Shown: in pieces, positions 36,737 to 48,694 of the stretch
Layout of the letters: the number at the start of each line of letters is the position of its first letter
How positions within the stretch are numbered: position 1 is the stretch's first letter
Assembly: GCA_009823395.1 (NCBI GenBank)
Contig: CM020513.1
Location: 2,039,501 to 2,103,500 of the forward strand
Reading direction: 5' to 3'
Length of the DNA: 64,000 nucleotides
From: Thamnaconus septentrionalis
Taxonomy: Eukaryota > Chordata > Actinopteri > Tetraodontiformes > Monacanthidae
Notes under the pieces: model-generated
The model's input: only the letters and a program-made list of their open reading frames with translations
The model's database searches: none
Told to the model about the DNA's origin: nothing
Made by a program: the position numbers and the translations under genes

Positions 36737-38139
36737 GGTGGAATGAGTGTTAGTAACTTCACTTAATACTGCAACAAACTGTGCATAAAGGGGAACCCAG
36801 ACGGCGTAAGAAGATATTTTAAAGGCTCCACATTTGGAAGATTTCACCTAACTGATCTCATTAGTCTCTATTGTCAATATTGATAAACAATAATTTCAGC
36901 CAGAATGACAAGAATTCTTGTTTTACTGCTGTTGCTCACTTCACTTTCTGGAAACTGGGTGCTAAAACACACAGTTCTGGCAATGCAGCCCATTGTGGGT
37001 TCACTGTGGGTACAACAAGAGGCTCAGCGAGCAGTTAGCCCCGCCTTCTCAGACAGTCTCCTTACAAATGAGAGAAGAAGGTCCAACTTTGTTGTTGGAC
37101 CTTCCTCTCTTATCCTCATCAGCGTCAGCAGTAAGCTAACATGTGGCATTTTGGCAGGAGGCAGTCAACACAGGGCTAAATATGTTCTATTCTAGAAATA
37201 TGTCCTATTCTAGGTTTTGTTTTAAATAAACGAGGCTGCGCACTCAGGAGACCTTCAAGTTTTCCAGAAGACGGAACCGATAAAAAGAAGGACAACAGCA
37301 ACAAATACAAGGACACACAATAACAAAACAGCCGGCTGTTTGCTTGAGGGAGCAGATGTGAATTAGCGCCATGTGTTTCCATTATTAAACATTTATGATT
37401 CAGGCTGACAATAAATGTTACCGAACATAATTTGTTTTTATGCAAATCGTTACAAATGGCAGGAGATAAACTTGAATCATACACCCGTTGCCATGTTTAT
37501 CGGGTGCAAAGTGAAAAACAGACTCACAGGTTTGATGGAAGTTTCACTGCAGCTCAACAGATTGTTGAACTGTGACTTTTAAACAATGATTCACCTGCCA
37601 CCCAACCAAAAAAATAATAACATTTTTATATTTTGGATTATATTTTGGGTAGTGATGTTGCATCAGCAGAAATCAAGATGCCATATTTCATTGAAGGAAT
37701 TCTTTACTAATGTTCCAAACTGACTTGTTCGTCCACAGGATGGCGCTATACTAAACACTCCCTTTATACTGTAGTTCCAGCGCAGCTCATTTAAGCCAAA
37801 TCAAAAACAGAACAGTCCCCACATTCATGGATTCAGACACAAAGTGAAGGAATTTACACAAAGTGAAGGAATTTAAGCTAGACAAAGGAGGATTTCATGA
37901 CTCTGGCGCCCCCTGGTTGTTAAAACCTGTCCTGATCCACTAGCAGACACTCGCAGCGATCCGACAAACACTGAAAACCGACATGATCGACTGAGCAGCA
38001 AACAACTTGTGAGACGTTTACGGTTTGGAAATGTTTGCGGTGTTGGTTCCGACTGGTGAAGCAGAAAAACTCTCTGCGTCCGTCTTTGCCTTCAGGAAGC
38101 AGAGAGCCAACCGAGCAACTACGGACAACATCCCCTCCT

Positions 38140-38140
<1 letters not shown>
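36734..38140. other. Noncoding DNA with a 17-bp stem inverted repeat
   Basis: Two arms (37071-37087 and 37094-37110) are complementary at 16 of 17 positions around the loop TTTGTT. The rest is single-copy, with a pair of TTTACACAAAGTGAAGGAAT-like direct copies near 37842-37875. No exon is supported. Confidence 0.5.

Positions 38141-38173
<33 letters not shown>
38141..38173. repeat. (CAG)11 trinucleotide repeat
   Basis: Eleven uninterrupted CAG units. Plus-strand frames through it read polyserine or polyalanine, and minus-strand frames polyalanine or polycysteine. Surrounding open frames (38025-38270 plus, 37920-38192 minus) have no recognised family or splice context, so coding status is unknown. 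Confidence 0.95.
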
Positions 38174-38174
<1 letters not shown>

Positions 38175-41100
38175 CCTGGACCTGAAGTTCAAGGTTTGCT
38201 GTGTGTGTCTGGTTTTCGGATTCAGACTCGGACTCGGCCGCCTCCCTCATGTCCTGCCAATATCTCTTAATACGTCTCTTAATACGTCCAATTACTCTAC
38301 GGGTGATTAGCTCCTCACTTGTCCAAGGCGGCCCGGCTGCAGCTTCCTCCACCCTCGACTCAACTTGACCGGCTGACAGTCTCGCAGATTATAGGAGATG
38401 TGAGATAAAGACGCGGCTTCCTTCCTTCCTCCCTGTCTTCTGAAACCACAATGTGCAGGACTGGCGGCACGATCGCGTCATTATGCTTCGACATCAAAAA
38501 GGGCAGAAATGCAAATCGGAGGACGAAGCTACTTCTGAAACGCATCGTTGGATGACAACGATCACCATGGATGGAAACTCTCCAGGTCACGCACGCAAGC
38601 CATTTGAAAAAGCGACGTGAATGAGACAGAGCGTCCGCCAGCTTCAACATGGAGAAGGAGCCTGTTTTCATCGACCTCATCATACTGCCAGAGTTTTTGC
38701 ATTATTAAGCGGCGGTAATTCAGAGTCATCTCCCTGCTATTAGATAAGATCTGTTTCTGCACAAGCCAATATATTTTTTAAATTGCAGGAGATAAATGTG
38801 AATCCCGAGTTTATTGGGCTTGGGGAAGATAAAACGTCGGGTGTTTAATGCAATATTCTCCGATCGAATCCCAAGTCTGACTTAAAGCGATTAGATTGCG
38901 ACACAGCCAGGAGACAATTAATTCAATTCTAAAGTGTCAAAAACGTTTGAATGCAGCTGGAAGAAACACAAACAATTCATGTTCATGAAAGCGACTGGCA
39001 TTAACGACGGATTCCTCGCGTACCGTACGAAGTGACCTTGGGACGCCGCTGCACTTCTGAAAAATAGCAAAAAGTCCCACACATCCATCTTTAAAAAGGT
39101 TCGGAAGAGAAATGTTTTCCATCTGTCTGTCTGGTGCCCCTCACAAATGATCAGCTTCCAAGTTTGGGTCTGACAAAATCAACTGCAGAAAGTTTTCTCA
39201 CACACAGAAAATAATAATTAAAAAAAAAGATCAACACAAACAGACAACTGCACTGCTGAAGAGACTCGTGAGGATGCAACAGCAGCAGTTCTAGTTCGTC
39301 AGAACTAGTCCACAACCTTTTCCACAACATAGGAAAAAAAAAAACCGTCACAGACTCTTTTTGGTGGAAGAGTTGTTTTTGCTCGTTAATCCTGACTGAC
39401 CTTGGCCAGAGTTGTTGACTTCAACACCACCAGCCGCTGCTCATTAGGTGGCACCAACAGAACAGAACATTGCAGACCACAGAGGCACCACTGTGCTGGA
39501 TGATCTGTGCTGCCGCTACACCAAAATATAAATAAACAAACCAATGGAGAGTTAAAGCCAACAAAAGCTTCAAGTCTGACCTTAAAAATCACCACATCCA
39601 AAAATCTGCATCCATGTTGGGCAACGGGTACATCTGCTGGGTCTGAAACACTATGGGTGGGTTTTTACAGGGTCAGGGGTCGTCCCTACGGACACCAGCA
39701 GCCACTAAAAACCCTGCAGCAGTTTTTAAGTGGAGCCTCATTAGAGCGCATGGGACATGTCTTCTTTTTTTTTTTTCAAGCCTCTGACAAGGTTCCCGTG
39801 CTGAGCTGATCAAGGCACATGAGCACATCAATTATTACAAACAGCCAGAGAAACCACTGTTGGTCTTCTGGCTCTTCATGACAAACTACAAGCTTGTCTG
39901 GTTGGAGGCGAGAAAAGACTCCACTTGTGCCTCACTATCAACTCGGTAAAGGAAGCCCCTCCCCCAAAACCGAAAAATACCGCTGTATGGAAATGTATGA
40001 TAAATAGGCCCAGATTGGCCGCCGACAGGAGCCATCCATTAACAGTGTGACAGAGGCAAGTCTGAACGTGAACCATGTTGTTTTTAAAAATCTCCAACTT
40101 GGACGAACTTCAGCAGCTCCAGGCTTTGGCCCAGATCCAACTGGGCGGCGAGCTATTGGTAGAGGTGGAGACCCCCGGAGAGCACGGCGTCCCATCCACA
40201 GAGTGAAGTGAAGTACTCCTCGCAGAGCAAACACACTCGTAAAACCCCCAATTACGGCGGAGGCTTGACATCTCCTCCGTCGTAAAGAGGCGCCGCGACA
40301 GCGAGTGAAATACCGCCGGTTGTTAGCGCTGCCGCCCATTTGCCGCGATTAAAAGCCGGCCCCCGAGACCCCGGGTTTTGGGGTGGGAGGGGTGGCGGTG
40401 GATGAGTTGGGGGCCCTCTAGTCAACGCGTGGCCCGGCTCCCAGCCAGGCCCTCCGCCGGGAGGCTCCCAGTGCCAAGCCAGCCTCCTTACGAAGGGGCT
40501 GATTTATCGCTAGCTGAAGCCGAGCTAACGCCGCGTTCGCTGCAGCTCTCCAGGTCGGCCTGCTTGCATCGACGGAGGCCCGCTTTGTGGAGGCGCGGCG
40601 GTATGAGCACCTTGTATTATTCATTACAACAGCGACGTCTCCTCCCGCCGATGCATCATGCGCGATGCAAAACGCGGCGGCGCTCTGATTTACGGCCTCT
40701 TAGGGCTGCGCACAAATAACGGCATAAATAAGATGGAAAGATGCTGTGTTGGGAAGGAGGAACGGAGGGGAAGAAGAGGGCAAGATGGTGAAACTGGAAT
40801 AAAAAAAAAAAACATAAATAAATAAGAAGTCTGGAGTGCGCTCCCAAAATGATGAATCACGCCGCCTGGCCTCGGCAAGCTGACTCAAGACAAACAGAAT
40901 AGCGAATTACACTACGCTCGATATCACTGAATGCGGATGAGGGATAAAGTCTCGATGCCGCCAACATCCTCGTTCAACTCTCTGGCCTCTCGGACAGGCA
41001 GCTCTCTGGAAAAGTCATTGCTCTCTTCGGAACGCACTCGCCCATTCCACTGTGCATCAGCCAAATCATCGAGCCAATTACACAACTCCGCAAAAAAGAA

Positions 41101-41905
41101 TCAAAACATTAAAGCACACACACACACACACACACACAATGAGGAGTAAAGCTGCTGTCAACCGTTTGCTCCCTCGCTGTGATGAGCCGCAGACATCAAG
41201 CCGACGTCCATTTCAGTCCGGCAGTTTTCTGCGAGGTGTAAAAAAAAAAAAACCTTTTGTTGTTTCAAATCTTTCTGCCTCTTCCGCTTCCTTCCCCTTC
41301 CGACAGACTCGCACCCGTCGACGGCTCCACGCCTGGGCTCCCCCTCATCAGTAACCCACCGCCGTCCAGAGGCTGTGGCGGTCGGAGGCTATCGATTCGA
41401 GCCGAGCCGCCGCCGCCCGACGGTCGTTTGCAGTGATGAGGGGAGACACCGGCGGCCCCGGAGCAGCCCCGGCATTTATTAGCGGGCTAAGCGGAGGAAA
41501 CCGGCGAGCGAGAGTCTATTGAAACTTTATCAACATGTGGCGCCGGCTAATGGGGGAGAACAACAGCCCAGTTTGTCTTGGCTGTGGCTGTGGCCAGCGG
41601 GAGCAGGTGTTGTTAGTTTACACGACTCGGAATTTACACCACCGAGCCGATTCCATCAATAATTTATTTTCTGAATCGACGACGAAGATGTTTTCCGCTG
41701 ATGGAAAACCCAGGGACTGAAAACACTTCAATTAATCCTGGCAAAAGGAGTGGATTTACCGCAAGGATTCTTGCAAATCCACCTGTAGTAGTTGGACGAT
41801 CGGCCCGCCAATCAGAGGCCTTCCAGCGGCGAGAGAAACTGGTAGAGAGCCAGACATTTTTCATTTTTTTTAAACCGGCCAAAAAAAGAACAATAACAAA
41901 AAAAA
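38174..41905. other. Noncoding; CpG-rich candidate elements 40.1-40.7 and 41.3-41.7 kb
   Basis: Positions 38174-40100 are unremarkable apart from homopolymer tracts. Positions 40140-40720 are CpG-rich and complex, including an NRF1-like ATGCGCGATGC near 40658 and CATAAATAAG near 40723. Positions 41260-41720 are also CpG-rich. A (CA)n lies at 41116-41138. No exon with start or splice evidence was found. Confidence 0.35.
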
Positions 41906-44900
41906 ACTAGCCCTGCAAGCAGGATTAAACGGGACTGAGCCGCCACGGCCGACGCGACCCCCGATGACCCCCGACCTCTGCCAACGCCCGGCGACTGATG
42001 AGACAAATACGTGGATGTTTGAATGACGTCTGTACGACTTCCCTAAAGGAAACTGCAGCCATTTATGTGTGTTAAAAAGAGGAGAGATAGAGAAAGGCGT
42101 TAGGGCTCCAACCGAGCAGGAGCAACCTAAGCTTGGAACTCAGCCATTTCGGCGTCTACATGAAAGATACTGGTATCATCTTTTAGCTAGGCTGTGCTGC
42201 AGTTAAATGTCTGTTGTTATGGGGCGTTGTTCAATCACAAGCCAGCATTTATGACTGACATGTTTTAATAGCCTTTGAGCACGTTCTGCCTGCCAGTTGA
42301 GGCAAAAAAAAGGAAAAAGAATGTTATGCAGTCAGTGTCCTTTATAGTGGATCTTGCATTGTCAAAGCCGATCCAACGTTCTAACTATATCCATAAATAT
42401 GAAGAGTTATGAGTTAGAGTCTGGTTGGAGGGCCGTTGCACGAAAACGGTTGGAAAAAGCAAAATTAATACACACAGGCTCACAAATCCACATAAAAACA
42501 TTAGTGGCACGAGTTAGTGCGGAGGATGCTCTGGTAGCTTTGCTGAAAAGTTACTTCAGCATAACAGTGAGGCTGAAAAAGGTTCAGGCCCTAACCTGAT
42601 CGTAGAGGTGTTACGCATTTATTGAATCATGTAAAATCAGCTTTACACTGTTGAAAAGCATTAGCTTACACGTTAACACACATTGACAAGTGTAGTGGAA
42701 ATAATTATTTTCCTGACAGTTTATAGGTACAAGAAGGAATTCAGTGCACTTACCTTGCAGAGGTTAGACAATGGCTGTCCGTCGAGTTGCTCACCGTAAG
42801 AGGGGACAATTCTAAGAGCCTTTGTCTGACAGGATATTTATATGTCACAATTTGGACATTCTGATGTGGACATTCTGTTCCCCACCTTAAGTCTTTACGA
42901 TCCAGCCCATCAGCAAAGTGACTCCATTCTTCTTGCCCGCTTTGATCTGACTGGTTAGTTACAGTTGTGGTCAGAAGTTTACATACACTTCATGTTCCTA
43001 CACTAAATCTCATGCTAGGTCCTGAAGCTACGTTGGTGCACTTGTCAGTGATGGTGTGCTTCATTAATTGTAGGCATGCTTCGCGTGGCCGACGCAGCAC
43101 TTTCAGAAAAGATGTCTAAACCAGTATATAAGTCTAACGCCCGGTACACACTGGGCGGAAGTGCCGCGAGCGCCGGCGCTTCCATTCGGCGCCCATGTTA
43201 ATCAATGTAGTAGTTCACACCAGAGCTCCACTCATCTTTTAGCTAGGCTGTGCTGCAGTTAAATGTCTGTTGTTATGGGCGTTGTTCAATCACAAGCCAG
43301 CATTTATGACTGACATTTTTAATAGCCTTTGAGCATGTTCTGCCTGCCAGTTGAGGAAAAAAAAAGGAAAAAGAATGTTATGCAGTCAGTGTCCTTTATA
43401 GTGGATCTTGCATTGTCAAAGCCGATCCAACGTTCTAACTATATCCACAAATATGAAGAGTTATGGCTTAGAGTCTGGTTGGGGGCCGTTGCACGAAAAC
43501 GGTTGGAAAAAGCAAAAATGTTTTTGATGATTCTTTGTAATGAAGGTCCAGACTATGTCTTACTGAATTTTCAAGCCCGTTGGACTTGCGCTTTCTGAGC
43601 CTTATGATTTTAATGTGAAAACCAAACAAGTGGGAATAACTCACTCCCTGTTTGTCGGGGACAAAGGTTAGAGGTGCAAAATGCCGGGCTTGAAGAGACG
43701 AACGCGTGGGTGTTTTCCCCATCTTTTGGACCTTCCTAGTGGACGCTAGGGGCATTTGTAATTTGTGGTCAATTGTAGTTGGACGCCTCTTGGGGCGCAC
43801 GAAAACAGTTGGAAAAATCCCTTTTTTTTTTTGATGATTCTTTGTAATGAAGGTCCAGTCTATGTCATACTGAATTTTCAAGCCCGTCGGACTTGCGCTT
43901 TCTGAGCCTTATGCTTTTAACGTGAAAACGAAAAGTGGGAATAATTCACTCCCTGTTTTTGGGCGATATAGGTTAGAGCGTCACGAAATGTCGGTCTTGA
44001 AGAGACGAACGCGTGGGTGTTTCCCCATCTTTTTCGACCTTCCTAGTGGAAGCTAGGGCCATTTGTAGTTTTTGGACAATTGTAGTTGGATGCCTCTAGG
44101 GGCGCTAGAAGTGGAATTTTGCTTTTTGTCTTCATTTTCTTTCATTGTGTACCAGTTTCTACCTCCGTGCCGAATTTGGTGAGTTTTGGAGCATGTTTTG
44201 TAAATAATAGTGGATGTTTGAATGACGTCTGTACGACTTCCCTAAAGGAAACTGCAGCCATTTATGTGTGTTAAAAAAGAGGGAGAGATAGAGAAAGGCG
44301 GTAGGGCTCCAACCGAGCAGGAGCAACCTACGCTTGGAACTCAGCCATTTCGGCGTCTACATGAAAGATACTGGTATCATCTTTTAGCTAGGCTGTGCTG
44401 CAGTTAAATGGCTGTTGTTATGGGCGTTGTTCAATCACAAGCCAGCATTTATGACTGACATGTTTTAATAGCCTTTGAGCATGTTCTGCCTGCCAGTTGA
44501 GGCAAAAAGGAAAAAGAATGTTATGCAGTCAGTGTCCTTTATAGTGGATCTTGCATTGTCAAAGCCGATCCAACGTTCTAACTATATCCACAAATATGAA
44601 GAGTTATGACTTAGAGTCTGGTTGGAGGGCCGTTGCACTCAAAAACGGTTGGAAAAAGCAAAAATGTTTTTGATGATTCTTTGTAATGAAGGTCCAGACT
44701 ATGTCCTACTGAATTTTCAAGCCCGTTGGACTTGCGCTTTCTGAGCCTTATGATTTTAATGTGAAAACCAAAAACGTGGGAATAATTCACTCTCTGTTTG
44801 TCGGGGACAAAAGTTAGAGGTCCAAAATGTCGGGCTTGAAGAGACGAACAGCGTGGGTGTTTTCCCCATCTTTTTCGACCTTCCTAGTGGAAGCTAGGGC

Positions 44901-47360
44901 CATTTGTAATTTGTGGCCAATTGTAGTTGGACGCCTCTTGGGGCGCACGAAAACGGTTGGAAAAATCCCTCTTTTTTTTGATGATTCTTTGTAATGAACG
45001 TCCAGTCTATGTCATACAAAAAGAGGGAGAGATAGAGAAAGGCGTTTTTTGCAACCTTGGACACCTAAGCTTAGAACTCAGCCATTTCGGCGTCTACATG
45101 AAAGATACTAGTATCATCTTTTAGCTAGGCTGTGCTGCAGTTAAATGTCTGTTGTTATGGGGCGTTGTTCAATCACAAGCCAGCATTTATGACTGACATG
45201 TTTTAATAGCCTTTGATCATGTTCTGCCTGCCAGTCGAGGGAAAAAAAAAGGAAAAGAATGTTACGCAATCAGTTTCCTTTATAGTGGATCTTGCATTGT
45301 CAAAGCCGATCCAACGTTCTAACTATATCCACAAATATGAAGAGTTATGTCTTAGAGTCTGGTTGGGGGGCCGTTGCACGAAAACGGTTGGAAAAAGCAA
45401 AAATGTTTTTGATGATTCTTTGTAATGAAGGTCCAGACTATGTCTTACTGAATTTTCAAGCCCGTCGGACTTGCGCTTTCTGAGCGTTATGATTTTAATG
45501 TGAAAACCAAACAAGTGGGAATAACTCACTTCCTGTTTGTCGGGGGACAAAGGTTAGAGGTCCAAAATGTCGGGCTTGAAGAGTCGAACGCGTGGGTGTT
45601 TTCCCCATCTTTTTTCGACCTTCCTAGTGGAAGCTAGGGCCATTTGTAATTTGTGGCCAATTGTAGTTGGACGCCTCTTGGGGGCGCACGAAGACGGTTG
45701 GAAAAATCCCTCTTTTTTTTGATGATTCTTTGTAATGAACGTCCAGTCTATGTCATACTGAATTTTCAAGCCCGTCGGACTTGCGCTTTCTGAGCCTTAT
45801 GATTTTAACGTGAAAACGAAAAGTGGGAATAACTCTCTCCCTGTTTTTCGGGGGACATAGGTTAGAGCGTACGAAATGTCGGGCTTGAAGAGACGAACGC
45901 GTGGGTGTTTCCCCCATCTTTTTTCGACCTTCCTAGTGGAAGCTAGGGCCATTTGTAATTTTTGGACAATTGTAGTTGGACCCCTGTAGGGGGCGCTAGA
46001 AGTGGAATTTTGCCTTTTTGTCTTCATTTTCTTTCATTGTGTACCAGTTTCTACCTCCGTGCCGAATTTGGTGAGTTTTGGAGCAAGTTTTGTAAATAAT
46101 AATAAGAACTAGCCCTGCAAGCAGGATTGAGCGGGACTGAGCCGCCGCGGCCGACGCGACCCCCGATGACCCCGACCGCCTGCAATTGCCCCCGTCCTCT
46201 GCTGACGCCCGGCGACTGATGAGACAAACACGTGGATGTTTGAATGGCGTCTGTACGACTTCCCTAAAGGAAACTGCAGCCATTTATGTGTGTAAAAAAG
46301 AGGAGAGATAGAGAAAGGCGTTTTTGCAACCTTGGACACCTAAGCTTAGAACTCAGCCATTTCGGCGTCTACATGAAAGATACTAGTATCATCTTTTAGC
46401 TAGGCTGTGCTGCAGTTAAATGTCTGTTGTTATGGGCGTTGTTCAATCACAAGCCAGCATTTATGACTGACATGTTTTAATAGCCTTTGATCATGTTCTG
46501 TCTGCCAGTTGAAAAAAAAAAAAGAAAAAGAATGTTACGCAATCAGTGTCCTTTATAGTGGATCTTGCATTGTCAAAGCCGATCCAATGTTCTAACTATA
46601 TCCATAAATATGAAGAGTTATGAGTTAGAGTCTGGTTGGAGGGCCGTTGCACGAAAACGGTTGGAAAAAGCAAAAATGTTTTTGATGATTCTTTGTAATG
46701 AAGGTCCAGACTATGTCTTACTGAATTTTCAAGCCCGTCGGACTTGCGCTTTCTGAGCCTTATGATTTTAATTTGAAAACCAAACAAGTGGGAATAACTC
46801 ACTTCCTGTTTGTCGGGGACAAAGGTTAGAGGTGCAAAATGTCGGGCTTGAAGAGACGAACAGCGTGGGTGTTTTCCCCATCTTTTTCGACCTTCCTAGT
46901 GGAAGCTAGGGCCATTTTAATTAGTGGCCAATTGTAGTTGGACGCCTCTTGGGGGCGCACGAAAACGGTTGGAAAAATCACTTTTTTTTTTGATGATTCT
47001 TTGTAATGGACGTCCAGTCTATGTCATACTGAATTTTCAAGCCCGTCGGACTTGCGCTTTCTGAGCCTTGTGCTTTTAATGTGAAAACGAAAAGTGGGAA
47101 TAACTCACTCCCTGTTTGTCGGGCGACATAGGTTAGAGCGTACGAAATGTCGGGCTTGAAGAGACGAACGCGTGGGTGTTTCCCCCATCTTTTTTCGACC
47201 TTCCTAGTGGTAGCTAGGGCCTTTTGTAATTTTTGGACAATTGTAGTTGGACCCCTCTAGGGGGCGCTAGAAGTGGAATTTTGCCTTTTTGTCTTCATTT
47301 TCTTTCATTGTGTACCAGTTTCTACCTCCATACCGAATTTGGTGAGTTTTGGAGCATGTT
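41906..47360. repeat. Complex tandem array of about five degenerate units
   Basis: Recurring landmarks define the units. TTTTAGCTAGGCTGTGC occurs at 42181, 43237, 44382, 45119 and 46394. GATGATTCTTTGTAATG occurs as doublets at 43525/43834, 44671/44980, 45412/45719 and 46684/46991, with 307-309 bp inside each pair. A tail motif AAGTGGAATTTTGC recurs near 44109, 46006 and 47273. A head beginning ACTAGCCCTGCAAGCAGG is present only at 41906 and 46108. Unit three is cut short at about 45017, where it joins directly to the next head. Spacing is irregular (about 0.74-1.28 kb). Short open frames that recur in the copies are by-products of recent duplication. I recognise the tail sequence as a dispersed teleost repeat but cannot name its family. 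Confidence 0.9.
42465..43232. mobile_element. Foreign insertion inside the first array unit, with a Tc1-like end
   Basis: The first unit stops matching its siblings after GGAAAAAGCAAAA (about 42464). Array sequence resumes at about 43233 with the next copy of the landmark motif. Between them is unrelated sequence containing a Tc1/mariner-type terminal motif, ACAGTTGTGG then TCAGAAGTTTACATACACTT (42961-42990), but no matching second end. A GC-rich piece (about 43140-43200) resembles another fish repeat. It is probably a nest of TE fragments. Confidence 0.55.
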
Positions 47361-47375
47361 TTGTAAATAATAAGA

Positions 47376-47545
47376 ATAAACATAGCAAAAACAATAGGGT
47401 CTTTCGCCATTGCGAAAGACCAGTTCGTTTCGAACTGGTCTTCCGCTGGCTCAGTCCCTAATAAACATAGCAAATACAATAGGGTCTTTCGCCATTGCGA
47501 AAGACCAGTTCGTTTCGAACTGGTCTTCCGCTGGCTCAGTCCCTA
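47376..47545. repeat. Two tandem 85-bp copies with overlapping hairpins
   Basis: Copy one (47376-47460) and copy two (47461-47545) appear to differ at a single base. Each contains a 10-bp stem GGTCTTTCGC/GCGAAAGACC with loop CATT (47398-47421 in copy one). Immediately overlapping it is a second 10-bp stem GACCAGTTCG/CGAACTGGTC with loop TTT (47418-47440). The shared GACC makes full pairing of both stems exclusive. Each copy ends CAGTCCCTAA. The pair abuts the array and probably forms its terminal module. Confidence 0.95.
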
Positions 47546-48041
47546 AAAAGACCTGACAGACTGATTTCACAGCTTTATTCCACCAATGTGTCAAAACAAT
47601 CCATGCTGTGAAGCTCAGGTCAGAGATGCTGCATGAGAAGCTCCACAGAGCCTCACTGCAAAACTTTCAGCCGTTTTGTTTTTATTTAATTTTTTTTTGT
47701 TTTCCAGAATTTTTTTAATTAATGAGGGGTTTGCACTGAGCTGCCTGAGCAGCGCCGCTGAGCTCCGGACTCAAAAACCATGGAGGAAAAAAACAAAGAA
47801 AAGAGACACACACGGCCCTCAGATGTGCTGCCAAACATAAAGTGTTCATGAAGCAATTTATCCCAATCTGTTCTAATTAGCTTCATAACTACAAACCCAA
47901 CAGCGCTGCCTGCATCTCAAGCAGCCTCCACAAAAACCAGCAAAAACAAACAAGACCGCACAAGTGTGTGCCTTCTGCCATCTGCTGGACAGATTTTGCC
48001 ATGACACCATCAGCGAGCAGCTGCACCGCGCTGTTGGGTTG
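47546..48041. other. Noncoding DNA, no feature seen
   Basis: Single-copy sequence with T-rich stretches near 47690. No TE ends or exon. Confidence 0.5.
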
Positions 48042-48694
48042 CAGGGCTCTAGACTAACTTTTTTCACTGGTTGCAGCAGTGCGCGTAACTTTTTTTCTTA
48101 GGTGCACCGGCACAAAAGTTGGGTGCACCCAAATTTTTGATCGCTTTCAACACTGCAGTTTTTCAGTTCACTTAATTTAAAAACAATGACAAAAAAAAAA
48201 AAAAAAAACAACTGTCCAATACTGACTTGTAAATGATGAACTAGCAATCCGGTCCACATAACGTTCTTTATTTGAACATCTGCTCAAGAAATGTGACTGA
48301 ACAAAAGGTGCCTACAGTGCTTCACTGAGCTGAAATTTAAACCTCAAACATCTCGAGATATAATAAAATAAATGAAAAGAAACTAAAATAAGAGTGCAAG
48401 TGTTTCAACTGAAAATTCTGATAATCTCATGGCACATCCTGCACTGCAGTCACATGCTCCTCTGGCCACTTCTTGTAGTTTTCTGCGTTTCAATGCGAAA
48501 TTTATCAGAACCAGTCACAAATGCGCTGTTGCCGGCCATGGTCTTTCCGCACTCATTACAGTAAATGCAGTGCAGGGTTTTTTTTTCATTCCTCGAACAG
48601 CTGGTCGCACCGGCGCAACCTGAGATTTTTTTCAGTGCAATATGGAGAAATTAGGTCGCATTTGCAACCATTTTGGTCGCACCCTTGAGCCCTG
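48042..48694 (-). mobile_element. hAT-like MITE with zinc-finger-like fragment
   Basis: The ends read CAGGGCTC inward from both sides (48042 and, on the minus strand, 48694), an 8-bp terminal inverted repeat. Subterminal GTCGCACC and GTGCACC motifs recur. On the minus strand near 48530-48575 a piece reads CNECGKTMAG, a C-x2-C motif of the kind in hAT/BED transposase fingers. No clear 8-bp duplication was found; GGTTG occurs close to both ends. Probably an internally deleted element. Confidence 0.6.

Noticed and set aside
36490..36847. Ser/Leu-repeat and Arg/Glu-repeat open frames
   Set aside because: They are translations of the GA microsatellite.
42354..46756. Repeated short open frame beginning MHCQSRSNVLTIS in several array units
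   Set aside because: Its recurrence follows from recent duplication of the units. It is short, shifts or ends differently between copies, and has no start context or domain.
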